A stretch of DNA of 64,000 nt from Sphingomonas gilva (GTDB taxonomy: Bacteria > Pseudomonadota > Alphaproteobacteria > Sphingomonadales > Sphingomonadaceae), in the NCBI RefSeq assembly GCF_003515075.1, contig NZ_QWLV01000002.1, forward strand, positions 124,001 through 188,000, in the 5' to 3' direction. This document shows, one piece after another, positions 17,600 to 24,230 of this stretch (positions are counted from its first letter, which is position 1; each line of letters starts with the position of its first letter). A program made the position numbers and the translations under genes. The notes beneath the pieces are model-generated. The model saw only the letters and a list, made by a program, of their open reading frames with translations, ran no database searches and was not told where the DNA came from.

Positions 17600-18038
17600 C
17601 GCTCTTCTCCATGATGCGGGCGAGGCCGGCGAGGATCATCGTCCAGCCCTGGCGCGTCTGCGCCTCGTAATCCGCCCATTGCGGGTCCATTTCGTGGGTG
17701 AGCGCCAGCGTGCAGCCGGCGGCGGTCGGCGCGATGACGATGCTGACGCGGGTCCATTCGCCCTCCCCCGCCGGATCGGCGGCGAAGAGGAACACCAGCA
17801 GATGCGGCCGTTCGATCGCCTCGTACCGCAACCGGTGGACCGCATCGCCGCCCGCGCGCCGATCGACGATGCGCGCCGATCCGCCGACGCGCGCGTCGAT
17901 CTCGCATTCGACCACCTCGCCGCCTTCGGTGGCGAAGAGGAAGCGGCATGCCTCAGCCGGATCGAGCCAGGCGTCGAACACGCGTTCGGGCGGCGCGGCG
18001 AATTCGCGCGTGACGGTGAGGACGATCGGCCGGATCAT
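17592..18038 (-). CDS. SRPBCC / AHSA1-type domain protein
   Basis: A second START-like domain, 148 residues from the ATG at 18038. That start overlaps the stop of the VOC gene (ATGA) and is preferred over an in-frame GTG at 18056. The segment REFAAPPERVFDAWLDPAEACRFLFA is the usual first strand and helix. ArsR-linked tandem SRPBCC proteins are common in soil bacteria and are thought to act on the same small molecule sensed by the operon; the ligand is not known. Confidence 0.82.
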   Translation of the reverse strand: MIRPIVLTVTREFAAPPERVFDAWLDPAEACRFLFATEGGEVVECEIDARVGGSARIVDRRAGGDAVHRLRYEAIERPHLLVFLFAADPAGEGEWTRVSIVIAPTAAGCTLALTHEMDPQWADYEAQTRQGWTMILAGLARIMEKSDA

Positions 18039-18430
18039 CCCAGGCTCAGTTGCCACGACACGCCGAAGCGGTCGCTCACCCAGCCGAACCTCTCGCTCCA
18101 GCCGTAATTGTCGAGCGGCATCAGCACCGCGCCGCCCTCCGACAGCGCGGCGAACAGCCGCTCGACCTCGTCCATGTCGGCGCAGTCGACGAAGAAGGAG
18201 AAGGACGGCGTGAAATCGAAACCGTGGGTGATGAAGCTGTCATGCGCCATCACCTCCTGCCCGGCGATCTCGACATGGGCGCGCAGCACCGTGCCTTCCG
18301 GGCCCGGCCCATCGGGACCGAAGCGCTCGATCGAAACGATGCGGCTGCCGGGGACGGTCGCGACGTAGAAGTCGAGCGCGGCCTCCGCCTTGCCGTGCTG
18401 GAACATCAGGAAAGGCGTGGCCTTGGTCAT
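18035..18430 (-). CDS. VOC-family protein (PhnB-like)
   Basis: Vicinal-oxygen-chelate fold protein of 131 residues beginning MTKATPFLMFQHGKAEAALDFY. It has the PhnB/3-demethylubiquinone-methyltransferase-like pattern with a central FFVDCADMDEVERLFAALSEGG helix and the conserved WSERFGWVSDRFGVSWQL ending. A GGAG ribosome binding site lies before ATG 18430. Enzymatic activity is not established for this subgroup. Confidence 0.85.
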   Translation of the reverse strand: MTKATPFLMFQHGKAEAALDFYVATVPGSRIVSIERFGPDGPGPEGTVLRAHVEIAGQEVMAHDSFITHGFDFTPSFSFFVDCADMDEVERLFAALSEGGAVLMPLDNYGWSERFGWVSDRFGVSWQLSLG

Positions 18431-18444
18431 CCCGCTTCTCCAAA

Positions 18445-18810
18445 TCAGGCGCGTTGATCGACCAGCGGCACGAAACCGCCGTAGATCATGCGCTTGGAAT
18501 CCATGATGTCGCGTTCGTCGGCGGGACCGTCCGCCATCCGGGGATCGGCGGCGACCGCCTGATTGCCCTTGTCGCGCGCTTCCTTCGAGGGCCATTCGAC
18601 CCAGGAGAAGCAGACCACCTCCCCTTCCCGAAGGTCCACGGCGCGGGCGAACCAGGTCTGCTCGCCCGTCGGCACCTCGTCGCCCCAATTCTCGACCACG
18701 CGCAGCGCGCCGTGATCGGTGAATATCTCCGCCACGCGCTGCGCCATGGCGCGGAAGCGTTCGCGGTTGGCGGCGGGCACCGCCAGCACGAAACCGTCGA
18801 CATAGCTCAT
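18445..18810 (-). CDS. DUF1428 (YbaA-like) protein
   Basis: A 121-residue ferredoxin-like-fold protein beginning MSYVDGFVLAVPAANRERF, with the GALRVVENWGDEVP and EVVCFSWVEWPSKEARD segments of DUF1428. The start at 18810 overlaps the ArsR stop (ATGA). It is second in the operon and is co-transcribed with the VOC and SRPBCC genes. Function unknown. Confidence 0.85.
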   Translation of the reverse strand: MSYVDGFVLAVPAANRERFRAMAQRVAEIFTDHGALRVVENWGDEVPTGEQTWFARAVDLREGEVVCFSWVEWPSKEARDKGNQAVAADPRMADGPADERDIMDSKRMIYGGFVPLVDQRA

Positions 18811-19136
18811 TCCGTCTTCCCCTTTTCCGCATTGATCAGCTTTTCGAGCAGGTCGAGGCGCGAATTCCAGAACCTCTCCCACTGGCGGAGCCAGGCATTG
18901 GCCTCGCGCAGCGGTTCGCTGCGCAGCCGGCAGAGCTGCTGCCGTCCGGCCTTGCGCCGCTCGACCAGTCCGGCGCGCTCAAGCGTCTGGATGTGCTTGG
19001 CCGCGCCGGCGAAGCTCATCGCGTGCGGCGCGGCGAGCTCGCCGATCGAACGCTCGCCGCCGGCGAGGCTGGCGAGCATGGCGCGCCGTGTGGGATCGGA
19101 CAGCGCGTGGAAGGTGGCGTCGAGTCGTTCAACCAT
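18807..19136 (-). CDS. ArsR-family repressor of the downstream operon
   Basis: Winged-helix regulator of 109 residues starting MVERLDATFHALSDPTRRAML, the hallmark start of ArsR-family proteins linked to SRPBCC genes. The recognition helix is in GAAKHIQTLERAGLVERRKAGRQ. No cysteine metal site is visible, so a non-metal ligand is likely. It heads the operon arsR-DUF1428-VOC-SRPBCC-SRPBCC. The ATG lies inside an operator palindrome and just downstream of a good sigma-70 promoter. An open extension upstream to 19391 is not used because it would read through promoter and operators. Confidence 0.88.
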   Translation of the reverse strand: MVERLDATFHALSDPTRRAMLASLAGGERSIGELAAPHAMSFAGAAKHIQTLERAGLVERRKAGRQQLCRLRSEPLREANAWLRQWERFWNSRLDLLEKLINAEKGKTE

Positions 19137-19145
19137 ATGGTTTAA
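19128..19145. promoter_or_regulatory. ArsR operator 1
   Basis: TTCAACC-ATAT-GGTTTAA, an 18-bp inverted repeat that covers the arsR start codon and touches the -10 element. It matches operator 2 in both arms. Confidence 0.6.
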
Positions 19146-19172
19146 TATAACGCCGTCGCGATTTTCGTTCAA
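19144..19172 (-). promoter_or_regulatory. Sigma-70 promoter of the arsR operon
   Basis: On the minus strand TTGAAC (19172-19167) and TATATT (19149-19144) are 17 bases apart, close to consensus. The expected start site (6-8 bases after the -10) falls at or within two bases of the A of the arsR ATG at 19136, so the message should be leaderless or nearly so. Confidence 0.65.
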
Positions 19173-19185
19173 CCTTTCGGTTGAA
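19168..19185. promoter_or_regulatory. ArsR operator 2
   Basis: TTCAACC-TTTC-GGTTGAA, a perfect seven-base inverted repeat that overlaps the -35 element. Its centre is exactly 40 bp from that of operator 1, about four helical turns, so two dimers would sit on the same face of the DNA. Confidence 0.62.
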
Positions 19186-19490
19186 TTTAAAACCGGCGGA
19201 TTTTCGTGCTTTCCGGACTCGAAGTTCAGCATGTTCAGATACTGGCGCAGATATCGCTCGGCCTGAATGACCTCCGATTCGGGAGCCCTGGAAACGCCGG
19301 ATGAAGGGTTCAACGGTCGCATGAAAAGGAACATATCAGGAACTATATGATGTAGGACAGCGGTATTTTTCGCCCGCCGGGCTGTGCGCAATTTGCAAAA
19401 CTTTAACCACCTCCATGCGAGTGGAAGGCTGTGGGGGGATGCGGCCGGGGGGCCTCATCCGGTTGATTTGATTGGAGGAGCAATCACCCC
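19186..19490. other. Intergenic region between arsR and the PilZ gene
   Basis: About 305 bases without a convincing gene. It is more AT-rich than its surroundings near 19320-19420. A TTGGAGGAG ribosome binding site for the PilZ gene lies at its right end. No promoter could be assigned with confidence. Confidence 0.5.
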
Positions 19491-20135
19491 ATGGCCGCGG
19501 AAGCCTACGACATCGGCGCCGATCACGCCGAACTCAGCCCACCCGTTCCCGACCGCCGTTCGGACTTCCGGATGATGACGACGCTGCGCGTCGGCAAGAT
19601 CACCTGCAACGGCGAGCAGGAGCTCTGCCTGATCCGCAACATCTCGCATGGCGGGCTGATGCTGCGCGTGTTCGCCGACCACCAGGTGGGCCACGAGGTG
19701 ACGGTCGAGCTGAAATCGGACTGCGTGGTGAGCGGCAGGATCGCTTGGACGCGCGACGAGAGCGTCGGCGTCACCTTCGCCGAGCCGGTCGACGCGCTGG
19801 AGATGCTGCGCAACGACGCCGGCCCCGACGGCCGCCTGCCCCGCCCGCCGCGGCTCGACATGCACAGCCGCGCGCGGCTGCGCATCGGCGACACCGACTG
19901 GCCGGTCGAGCTGCGCGACCTGTCGCAGGGCGGCGCCAAGATCCGCGTGCAGGACACGCTCGCCGTGGGCGACGAGGCGGTGCTGGTGGTGAGCGGGCTG
20001 AAGCCGGTCAGGGCGGTGATCCGCTGGCAGGTCGGCGATTATGCGGGCCTGGCCTTCATCGGCACCATCCCCCTCGCCGATCTGGTCGGCTGGATGAACG
20101 CCCGGCGCGGGATCGGGCGGCGTCCGAGCGCGTAA
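19491..20135 (+). CDS. Tandem PilZ-domain protein
   Basis: Cyclic-di-GMP-binding candidate of 214 residues with two PilZ units. The first (about 20-105) has the RRSDFR arginine cluster and the NISHGGLML version of the (D/N)xSxxG motif. The second (about 120-205) has HSRARLR and RDLSQGGAKI. Both binding signatures therefore look intact. There is no enzymatic domain. The ribosome binding site (GGAGGAG) is strong. A GGDEF/EAL protein lies at the window start, but no functional link is visible. Confidence 0.85.
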   Translation: MAAEAYDIGADHAELSPPVPDRRSDFRMMTTLRVGKITCNGEQELCLIRNISHGGLMLRVFADHQVGHEVTVELKSDCVVSGRIAWTRDESVGVTFAEPVDALEMLRNDAGPDGRLPRPPRLDMHSRARLRIGDTDWPVELRDLSQGGAKIRVQDTLAVGDEAVLVVSGLKPVRAVIRWQVGDYAGLAFIGTIPLADLVGWMNARRGIGRRPSA

Positions 20136-20234
20136 CAGGATTGGACGGCGCGGCCGGCGTATCGGGGGCTTGCTTCGATACGCTGCTACGCAGCCACTCA
20201 ACGGCTATTCAGGACGAACGGATCAAGGCGAACC

Positions 20235-21599
20235 TCAATCGGCGAACAGGAGCACCGGCGTTTCGACCAGCCTCTTGAGCGCCTGGACGTAGCTCGCCGC
20301 GTCCCAGCCGTCGACGACGCGGTGATCGCAGCTGATCGACAGGTTCATCAGCCTGGCGCGGCGGATGTCGTCGCCCCCTTGAGGATTTTTGGCAAACACG
20401 GGGCGCTCGACGATCTTGTTGGGGCCGATGATGGCGACCTCGGGCCGGTTGATGACGGGCGTGGTGGCGATGCCGCCGAGCGGGCCGAGCGAGGTGATGG
20501 TGAGGGTGGAGCCCGACAGTTCCTCCGACTTCGCCTTGCCGGTGCGCGCGGCCTCGGCGAGGCGGGCGATCTCGCTCGCCAGCTGCCAGACGTTCATGTC
20601 CTGCGCGTCGCGGATGACCGGGACCATCAGCCCGGCAACGGTCTGCGTCGCCATGCCGAGATGGACGCGGCCGTGGCGGGTGACCACGCCCGCCTCATCG
20701 TCATAGCGCGCGTTGATCATTGGGAATTGCGGCAGCGTGCGGCAGATCGCGACGATCAGGAAGGGCAGCATGGTGAGCTTCGGGCGCTGGCCGCGATTGG
20801 CGTTGAGGTCGGCGCGCATCTCCTCGAGCGCGGTGACGTCGAACTCCTCGACATAGGTGAAATGGGGAATGGCGCGCTTCGAAGCGGCCATGTTCTCGGC
20901 GATGCGGCGGCGCATGCCGATGACCTTGACGGGTTCGTCCTCGCGCGCGCGGGAGGCGTGCGGGGCGTGATAGCCTTGCGCGGAGCCGTAGCGGAGGAAC
21001 GCGTCGAGATCGGCGTGGCGGATGCGGTCCGAGTCGGATTTGACGGAGGCGAGGTCTATGCCGAGATCCTTCGCGCGGGCGCGGACGGCGGGGGATGCGA
21101 GGATGGGTTTCTGCTCCCTCTCCCCTTCAGGGGAGAGGGGCATGTCTGAAGACGGTCTCGGTGAGACATTCCCCTCTCCCAACCCTCTCCCCTGAAGGGG
21201 AGAGGGCTTTTCCACGGGCGGGGGCGCTTGTGGCGCTCCCCCTCCACCGGCTTCGCCGGTCCCCCTCCCCGTTCCGGGGAGGTTTTCAGTGACTTCCTCA
21301 ACCCCTGGATTCTCCGCCTCGACCTGCTCCTCGACGTCATCGCTCGCCGCCCCCTCGCCATCGGTCTCGATCACCACCAGCGTCGAGCCGATGGCGATCT
21401 GGTCGCCGACCTCGCCGGCCAGCTCCTTCACAACGCCCGAGACCGGCGATTCCATCTCGACGGTCGCCTTGTCGGTCATCATGTCGGCGATCTGCTGGTC
21501 TTCCTCGATGCGGTCGCCGACCGCGACATGCCAGGCGACGATCTCCGCCTCCGAAATGCCTTCGCCGATATCGGGCAAGCGAAACTCGAAACGGGCCAT
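20235..21599 (-). CDS. bkdB: Dihydrolipoamide acyltransferase (E2) of branched-chain keto acid dehydrogenase
   Basis: Core E2 of 454 residues. The lipoyl domain (1-80) carries Lys44 in MMTDKATVE. A long linker (81-165) is followed by the E1/E3-binding domain (168-203) and the catalytic domain (about 225-454) with His426 and Asp430 in SCDHRVVDG. Linker residues about 107-163 are encoded by two dispersed palindromic repeats (21117-21282), an unusual origin. The gene is third after bkdA1 and bkdA2 and starts six bases after the bkdA2 stop. Pyruvate dehydrogenase E2 is less likely because the neighbouring E1 genes are of the branched-chain type. Confidence 0.9.
   Translation of the reverse strand: MARFEFRLPDIGEGISEAEIVAWHVAVGDRIEEDQQIADMMTDKATVEMESPVSGVVKELAGEVGDQIAIGSTLVVIETDGEGAASDDVEEQVEAENPGVEEVTENLPGTGRGTGEAGGGGAPQAPPPVEKPSPLQGRGLGEGNVSPRPSSDMPLSPEGEREQKPILASPAVRARAKDLGIDLASVKSDSDRIRHADLDAFLRYGSAQGYHAPHASRAREDEPVKVIGMRRRIAENMAASKRAIPHFTYVEEFDVTALEEMRADLNANRGQRPKLTMLPFLIVAICRTLPQFPMINARYDDEAGVVTRHGRVHLGMATQTVAGLMVPVIRDAQDMNVWQLASEIARLAEAARTGKAKSEELSGSTLTITSLGPLGGIATTPVINRPEVAIIGPNKIVERPVFAKNPQGGDDIRRARLMNLSISCDHRVVDGWDAASYVQALKRLVETPVLLFAD
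21117..21282. repeat. Palindromic repeats A (half) and B inside bkdB
   Basis: 21117-21206 is a family B element: CCCTCTCCCCTTCAGGGGAG at one end and its mirror at the other. 21235-21282 is one half of a family A element (CCCCCTCCACCGG... CCCCGTTCCGGGGAGG). Both keep the bkdB frame open and encode the linker. The same families occur outside genes at 22647, 38031 and 49470. Confidence 0.8.
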
Positions 21600-21605
21600 G
21601 GCGAG

Positions 21606-22631
21606 TCAGTCCTTCAGAAGCTTGTCGAGCGCCATCTTGAGGCGCACCGGGCCGGGGAAATAGGCCCATTCGAGGCTGTGGGGATAAGGCGTGTCGAAGC
21701 CGGTGACGCGCTCGATCGGCGCCTCCAGTTGATAGAAGCAGCGTTCCTGCACCAGCGCCGAGAGCTCCGCGCCGAAGCCGCCGGTGCGCGTCGCCTCATG
21801 GACGATGAGGCAACGGCCGGTCTTCTTCACCGAGGCCTCGATCGTGTCGATGTCGAGCGGCAGCAGCGTGCGCAGGTCGACGATCTCGGCGTCGATGCCG
21901 TGCTCCTCGCAGGTCGCCTGGACGACATGGACCATCGTGCCGTAGGCGAGCACGGTGAGCGCCTCGCCGGGGCGGACGATCTGCGCCTTGCCGAGCTCGA
22001 TGCGGTAATAGCCCCCGGGCACCTCGCCGCCGGGGTGGCCCGACCAGTTCTTCGACGGGCGATCCCAATGGCCGTCGAACGGGCCGTTGTAGATCCGCTT
22101 GGGCTCGAAGAAGAGGACGGGATCATTGTCCTCGATCGCGGCGATCAGCAGCCCCTTGGCGTCGTAGGGCGTGGAGGGGATCACGGTCTTCAGCCCCGAG
22201 ACATGGGTGAAGATGCCTTCGGGCGACTGCGAGTGCGTCTGGCCGCCGAAGATGCCGCCGCCGAAGGGCGAGCGGACGGTGATCGGCGCGGTGAAATCGC
22301 CGGCCGAACGGTAGCGCAGGCGCGCGGCTTCGCTGACGAGCTGGTCGAGCGCCGGGTAGATATAGTCGGCGAACTGGATCTCAGGCACCGGGCGGAGGCC
22401 ATAGGCCCCCATCCCCACCGCGACGCCGATGATGCCGCATTCGGTGATCGGCGTATCGAACACGCGGGTCTTGCCGAACTTCGCCTGGAGGCCGGCGGTC
22501 GCGCGGAACACGCCGCCGAAATAGCCGACATCCTCGCCCATGACGATAACGTCCGGATCGCGCTCCATCATCACCGCCATCGCGGAGTTGATCGCCTGGA
22601 TCATGTTCATGCGGGTCGAGGATTCAGCCAC
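21606..22631 (-). CDS. bkdA2: Branched-chain keto acid dehydrogenase E1 beta
   Basis: Transketolase-like beta subunit of 341 residues. It starts with a GTG after AAGGTGA. Segments seen are MGEDVGYFGGVFRAT, the Glu-containing FDTPITECGIIGVAVGMGAYG, RSPFGGGIFGGQTHSQSPEG and the C-terminal GFDTPYPHSLEWAYFPGPVR that is typical of the branched-chain rather than pyruvate enzyme. It partners the alpha subunit at 22797. The two are separated by a 138-bp palindromic repeat. Confidence 0.92.
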   Translation of the reverse strand: MAESSTRMNMIQAINSAMAVMMERDPDVIVMGEDVGYFGGVFRATAGLQAKFGKTRVFDTPITECGIIGVAVGMGAYGLRPVPEIQFADYIYPALDQLVSEAARLRYRSAGDFTAPITVRSPFGGGIFGGQTHSQSPEGIFTHVSGLKTVIPSTPYDAKGLLIAAIEDNDPVLFFEPKRIYNGPFDGHWDRPSKNWSGHPGGEVPGGYYRIELGKAQIVRPGEALTVLAYGTMVHVVQATCEEHGIDAEIVDLRTLLPLDIDTIEASVKKTGRCLIVHEATRTGGFGAELSALVQERCFYQLEAPIERVTGFDTPYPHSLEWAYFPGPVRLKMALDKLLKD

Positions 22632-22646
22632 GGATCACCTTGAAGT

Positions 22647-22784
22647 TCCTCCCCGGCACGGGGAGGGGGACCAAGACGCGCAGCGGCTTGGTGGAGGGGG
22701 CTCCGCCACAAACGCTTCGCTGGCGGCGAGCCCCCTCCACCACCGGCCTACGGCCGGCGGTCCCCCTCCCCGTGCCGGGGAGGA
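22647..22784. repeat. Palindromic repeat family A between bkdA1 and bkdA2
   Basis: A 138-bp inverted repeat: TCCTCCCCGGCACGGGGAGG at the left and its complement at the right, with inner arms GGTGGAGGGGGCT and AGCCCCCTCCACC. It fills the gap between the two E1 genes almost completely and would form a long stem in the operon mRNA. Confidence 0.8.
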
Positions 22785-22796
22785 TCGCTAAAATAC

Positions 22797-24083
22797 TCAC
22801 TTGCGCGCCCATGGCCTGCCCGAGGCCTCCTCTTCGGCGAGCATCTGCGCCTGCTGCTCCTTCAGATGCCAGGGCATCTCCTCGAACACGCCTTCGAACA
22901 GCGTGTCGAGCGGCTGGTGCAGGCCGTGGCCGAGGATGCCGTTCTTCTCCGCCTCCTTCTGCGCCGCCTTGACCATCTCGGCGAGTTCCCTGTCCTGCGC
23001 GGCGTGGCGATCCTCGTCCCATTCGCCGATCGCGATCAGGTGCCGCTTCAACCGGACGATCGGATCGCCCAGCGGCCAGACGCCATATTCCTGCGCGCTG
23101 CGATATTGCGAGGGATCGTCGGAGGTGGAGTGCCCCTCCGCGCGATAGGTGAAATGCTCGATCAGCGTCGGCCCCTGGTTGGTGCGGGCGCGCTCGGCGG
23201 CCCATTCGGTGGCGGCATAGACGGCGAGCGCGTCGTTGCCGTCGACGCGTAAGCCAGCGATGCCGTAGCCGACCGCGCGCGCGGCGAAGGTCGTCGCCTC
23301 TGCCCCGGCGAAGCCCGAGAAGCTGGAGATCGCCCACTGGTTGTTGACGACGTTCAGGATCACCGGCGCGCGGTAGACGCTGGCGAAGGTGCAGGCGGAA
23401 TGGAAATCGCCCTCCGCGGTCGATCCCTCGCCGCACCACGTCGCGGCGATGCGGGTGTCGCCCTTCGCCGCCGACGCCATCGCCCAGCCCACCGCCTGCG
23501 GATATTGCGTGGCGAGGTTGCCCGAGATCGAGAAGAAGCTGCCCTCTTTCGTCGAATACATGATGGGGAGCTGCTTGCCCTGCAGCCGGTCGCCCTTGTT
23601 CGAGTAGATCTGGTTCATCATGTCGACCAGATCCCAGTCGCGCGCGATCAGCAGGCCCTGCTGGCGGTAGCTGGGGAACACCATGTCGTCGCGCTCGAGC
23701 GCGTGCGCGGCGGCGACGGCGATCGCCTCCTCGCCGGTGCACTTCATGTAGAAGCTGGTCTTGCCCTGGCGCTGGGCGCGGAACATGCGTTCGTCGAAGG
23801 CGCGGACCAGCGCCATGTGGCGCAGCATCCGGCGCAGCTTGTCGGGCGAGAGCTTGGGGTTCCACGGGCCGACCGCCTGGCCCTCGTCATCGAGCACGCG
23901 GACCAGCGAATAGGCGAGCTCGTGGAAGCTGTCGGGCGCGGCGGAGGCCTCCGGGCGGCGCGCGGCGCCGGCAGGCGGCACGTCGACATCGGCGAAGTCC
24001 GCCTCGTCGCCCGGGCGGAACTTCGGCTCGGGCACGTGCAGCGTCAGCGGCGGCAGATTGGCGCGGGGGCGCTCGGCGGTCAC
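22797..24083 (-). CDS. bkdA1: Branched-chain keto acid dehydrogenase E1 alpha
   Basis: Thiamine-diphosphate-dependent alpha subunit of 428 residues, longer at the N-terminus than PDH E1 alpha, as usual for BkdA1. The TPP motif spans GEGSTAEGDFHSA to VNNQWAIS. RAEGHSTSDDPSQYR is the phosphorylation-loop-like region found in the family. The GTG at 24083 was chosen because GGAGAG lies six bases upstream; a TTG four codons earlier is less likely. It is the first gene of the operon bkdA1-bkdA2-bkdB for valine, leucine and isoleucine catabolism. No E3 gene is present nearby. Confidence 0.9.
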   Translation of the reverse strand: MTAERPRANLPPLTLHVPEPKFRPGDEADFADVDVPPAGAARRPEASAAPDSFHELAYSLVRVLDDEGQAVGPWNPKLSPDKLRRMLRHMALVRAFDERMFRAQRQGKTSFYMKCTGEEAIAVAAAHALERDDMVFPSYRQQGLLIARDWDLVDMMNQIYSNKGDRLQGKQLPIMYSTKEGSFFSISGNLATQYPQAVGWAMASAAKGDTRIAATWCGEGSTAEGDFHSACTFASVYRAPVILNVVNNQWAISSFSGFAGAEATTFAARAVGYGIAGLRVDGNDALAVYAATEWAAERARTNQGPTLIEHFTYRAEGHSTSDDPSQYRSAQEYGVWPLGDPIVRLKRHLIAIGEWDEDRHAAQDRELAEMVKAAQKEAEKNGILGHGLHQPLDTLFEGVFEEMPWHLKEQQAQMLAEEEASGRPWARK

Positions 24084-24182
24084 GACTCTCTCCAATGGCG
24101 CGGATACCGTGGCTGGCTGCGCCCGTTCCGTCTCAAGCGCGCTTGTAATAAAATTTCAAGCATGGAGTCGAGTCATAGAAAA

Positions 24183-24208
24183 GGCCGCGGGCGTTTCCGC
24201 CCGCGGCC
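24183..24208 (-). terminator. Rho-independent terminator of the autotransporter gene
   Basis: GGCCGCGGGCG and its complement form an 11-bp stem around a GAAA tetraloop (minus strand), followed by TTTT. It lies about 22 bases after the autotransporter stop codon and also separates it from bkdA1. Confidence 0.85.
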
Positions 24209-24230
24209 CTCCCTCCCCCGAAGCCCGTCG

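Noticed and set aside
19137..19391. N-terminal extension of the ArsR protein
   Set aside because: The frame is open, but it would include the promoter and both operators and has no family similarity.
21117..21282. CRISPR-like repeat array
   Set aside because: The repeats are inverted, of different families, and lack regular spacers or cas genes.
22640..22796. Small coding ORF between bkdA1 and bkdA2
   Set aside because: The sequence is an inverted repeat; its translation in any frame is Gly/Pro/Arg-rich and repeat-derived.
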